The notes below the pieces were generated by a model. The model saw only the letters and a program-made list of their open reading frames with translations. It made no database searches and was not told where the DNA came from. Positions 5,724 to 6,753 of a stretch of 6,753 bases of DNA are shown here, piece after piece. Position 1 is the first letter of the stretch, and each line of letters opens with the position of its first letter. Position numbers and translations under genes: made by a program. The stretch comes from an uncultured Sutterella sp. (GTDB taxonomy: Bacteria > Pseudomonadota > Gammaproteobacteria > Burkholderiales > Burkholderiaceae_F): assembly GCA_905206345.1 (NCBI GenBank), contig CAJLGW010000088.1, positions 1 to 6,753 of the forward strand, in the 5' to 3' direction.

Positions 5724-6653
5724 ATGATAATGACAGAAAATAAAAAAGCGGGATGGTTAGAACGATTAAAAAGCGGTTTACACCGTACTCGCGTCAATAT
5801 TGTTGGTCTTTTTACCGGTGGGAAAGTCGATGAAGACTTTTTAGAAGAGTTGGAATTTGCTCTTATTTCTGCCGATATGGGGGTCGAAACCGTCGGTGAG
5901 ATCCTTCGTAAATTAAGAGACGATATCCAATTAAAGGGGTTGAAGACGCAAGAAGAAGTGCGCTTGGCTCTTAAAGATGAAATTGTTCGCTTGTTAAAAC
6001 CCTCTGAAGGCGCTTTAGATATCACTCGTGCTAAGCCCTTGGTCATGATGATGGTGGGTGTTAACGGCGCAGGCAAAACCACTTCTATTGGCAAAATCAG
6101 CAAATGGATTTCAAGCCAAGATAAATCGGTGTTGTTGGCTGCAGGTGATACGTTTAGAGCGGCGGCTCGTGAACAATTGGCCGTTTGGGGTGAACGCAAT
6201 CGCGTCGAAGTGATTTCTCAAACCGGTGGTGATCCGGCTGCGGTTGCTTTTGACGCTGTTAACGCCGGGCGCGCTCGTGGTGCTGACGTTGTGATTGTGG
6301 ACACGGCCGGTCGTTTGACCACGCAGACGCGTTTGATGGAAGAACTCAAGCGCATCGCTCGTTCTCAAAATAAAGCAATGGAAGGCACACCGCACGAAGT
6401 GATTCTGGTCATTGACGGTACGAACGGTCAAAATGCTCTCAATCAAGTGAAGGCCTTTAACGAAGCCGTGCCTTTGACGGGGTTAATCATAACGAAGTTG
6501 GATGGAACGGCCAAGGGTGGTGTTTTGGTCGCGATTAGCCGAATGCGTGCTGGAAATCCCCTTCCGATTTACTTTATTGGCGTCGGTGAGACGATTGAAG
6601 ACTTGCAACCCTTTAATGCTGAAGAGTTTGCGAAAGCTTTGGTCGGGCTCTAA
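5724..6653 (+). CDS. ftsY: Signal recognition particle receptor FtsY
   Basis: FtsY is the membrane-associated SRP GTPase. It pairs with Ffh to deliver ribosomes making membrane proteins to the Sec translocon. With the ATG at 5724 the protein is 309 aa and contains only the NG domains. The helical N domain covers about residues 8-90. The G domain has P-loop GVNGAGKTT (112-120), DTFRAAAREQL (142-152), DTAGR (193-197), TKLDGTAKGG (257-266) and the closing GVGE (286-289) with DLQPFNAEEFAKAL. E. coli FtsY is 497 aa because of a long acidic A domain, which is absent here; membrane contact probably relies on the amphipathic N-terminal helix (KKAGWLERLKSGL). The frame stays open upstream to a TTG at 5697, but that codon has no ribosome site and would overlap rsmD. 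The gene is monocistronic, ending at a strong terminator. Confidence 0.95.
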   Translation: MIMTENKKAGWLERLKSGLHRTRVNIVGLFTGGKVDEDFLEELEFALISADMGVETVGEILRKLRDDIQLKGLKTQEEVRLALKDEIVRLLKPSEGALDITRAKPLVMMMVGVNGAGKTTSIGKISKWISSQDKSVLLAAGDTFRAAAREQLAVWGERNRVEVISQTGGDPAAVAFDAVNAGRARGADVVIVDTAGRLTTQTRLMEELKRIARSQNKAMEGTPHEVILVIDGTNGQNALNQVKAFNEAVPLTGLIITKLDGTAKGGVLVAISRMRAGNPLPIYFIGVGETIEDLQPFNAEEFAKALVGL

Positions 6654-6666
6654 GCTTTTTCAAAAA

Positions 6667-6707
6667 CAACAAAAAAGTCGGGCGTTTTTTGCCCGACTTT
6701 TTTGTTG
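6667..6707 (+). terminator. ftsY intrinsic terminator with 17-bp perfect stem
   Basis: CAACAAAAAAGTCGGGC (6667-6683) is perfectly complementary to GCCCGACTTTTTTGTTG (6691-6707), with a 7-nt loop GTTTTTT. The GC core is 7 bp (GTCGGGC) and is followed by six T residues. It starts 13 nt after the ftsY stop. Because of the A-run on the 5' side it could also terminate transcripts on the minus strand. Its right arm ends exactly where the group II intron-like sequence begins. Confidence 0.92.
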
Positions 6708-6753
6708 GTGCGCCTGACTGGGCGCACTGCTGGTGGTGAAAGTCCACCGTTTC
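6708..6753 (+). mobile_element. 5' end of a group II intron, probably class C (partial)
   Basis: The segment starts GTGCGCC, matching the GUGYG 5' consensus of group II introns. GTGCGCC (6708-6714) pairs with GGCGCAC (6721-6727) around a 6-nt loop. GGTGG (6732-6736) pairs with CCACC (6744-6748) around TGAAAGT. From memory this order resembles the start of domain I in bacterial class C introns, which have a GGG-TGAGAGT-CCC type hairpin at the same place. It directly follows an intrinsic terminator, the known insertion preference of class C introns. The ribozyme body, any reverse transcriptase/maturase gene and the 3' end lie outside the window, so intactness cannot be judged. With 46 bases visible, another structured RNA is still possible. 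Confidence 0.7.

Noticed and set aside
5714..6199. 161-codon open frame on the minus strand inside ftsY
   Set aside because: It is antisense to the conserved FtsY N and G domains and resembles no known family. Its position next to rsmD is coincidence.
1..6753. Search for CRISPR arrays, tRNA or rRNA genes, tandem repeats, toxin-antitoxin or phage-defence genes
   Set aside because: Nothing in the window supports any of these. Apart from the intron-like right edge, it is fully packed with housekeeping genes.

Overview
The window reads as a compact housekeeping block from a proteobacterial chromosome. It most resembles Betaproteobacteria (Burkholderiales) of moderate GC, for example a Sutterellaceae-like gut lineage. 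This is an inference from protein style (an RpoH with the QRKLFFNLR box, a short FtsY without a long acidic N-terminus, a beta/gamma-type TrmL), from rsmD-coaD lying divergent to ftsY, and from base composition that looks close to balanced by eye. No search was run, so genus-level placement is only a suggestion.

Layout. Seven genes on the minus strand form one tightly packed apparent operon, transcribed from right to left: rsmD, coaD, ppx/gppA, ftsE, ftsX, rpoH, trmL. Gaps are 2 to 13 nt, and rpoH and trmL overlap by 8 nt. The operon ends in a clear intrinsic terminator (56-87). To its left, a short open stretch on the plus strand (1-48) may be the 3' end of a converging gene. On the right, ftsY is transcribed on the plus strand, diverging from rsmD with only 6 bp between the two ATG codons. 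It ends in a long perfect-stem terminator (6667-6707).

Functions. The block joins ribosome and tRNA modification (RsmD, TrmL), coenzyme A synthesis (CoaD), phosphate-polymer or alarmone turnover (Ppx/GppA), cell-division envelope remodelling (FtsE-FtsX), the heat-shock sigma factor (RpoH) and co-translational membrane targeting (FtsY). In E. coli, ftsY-ftsE-ftsX-rpoH form one cluster with rsmD divergent from ftsY. Here ftsEX-rpoH sit on the rsmD side instead, separated from ftsY by rsmD, coaD and ppx.

Most notable feature. The last 46 bases (6708-6753) look like the 5' end of a bacterial group II intron. They begin GTGCGCC, fold into a short terminal hairpin and then carry a GGTGG-TGAAAGT-CCACC hairpin. 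They start exactly where the 17-bp ftsY terminator stem ends. Insertion directly behind an intrinsic terminator is the hallmark of class C (group IIC) introns. The body of the element, including any reverse transcriptase gene, lies beyond the window. Apart from this I see no clearly novel system; the other findings are local regulatory or architectural details.
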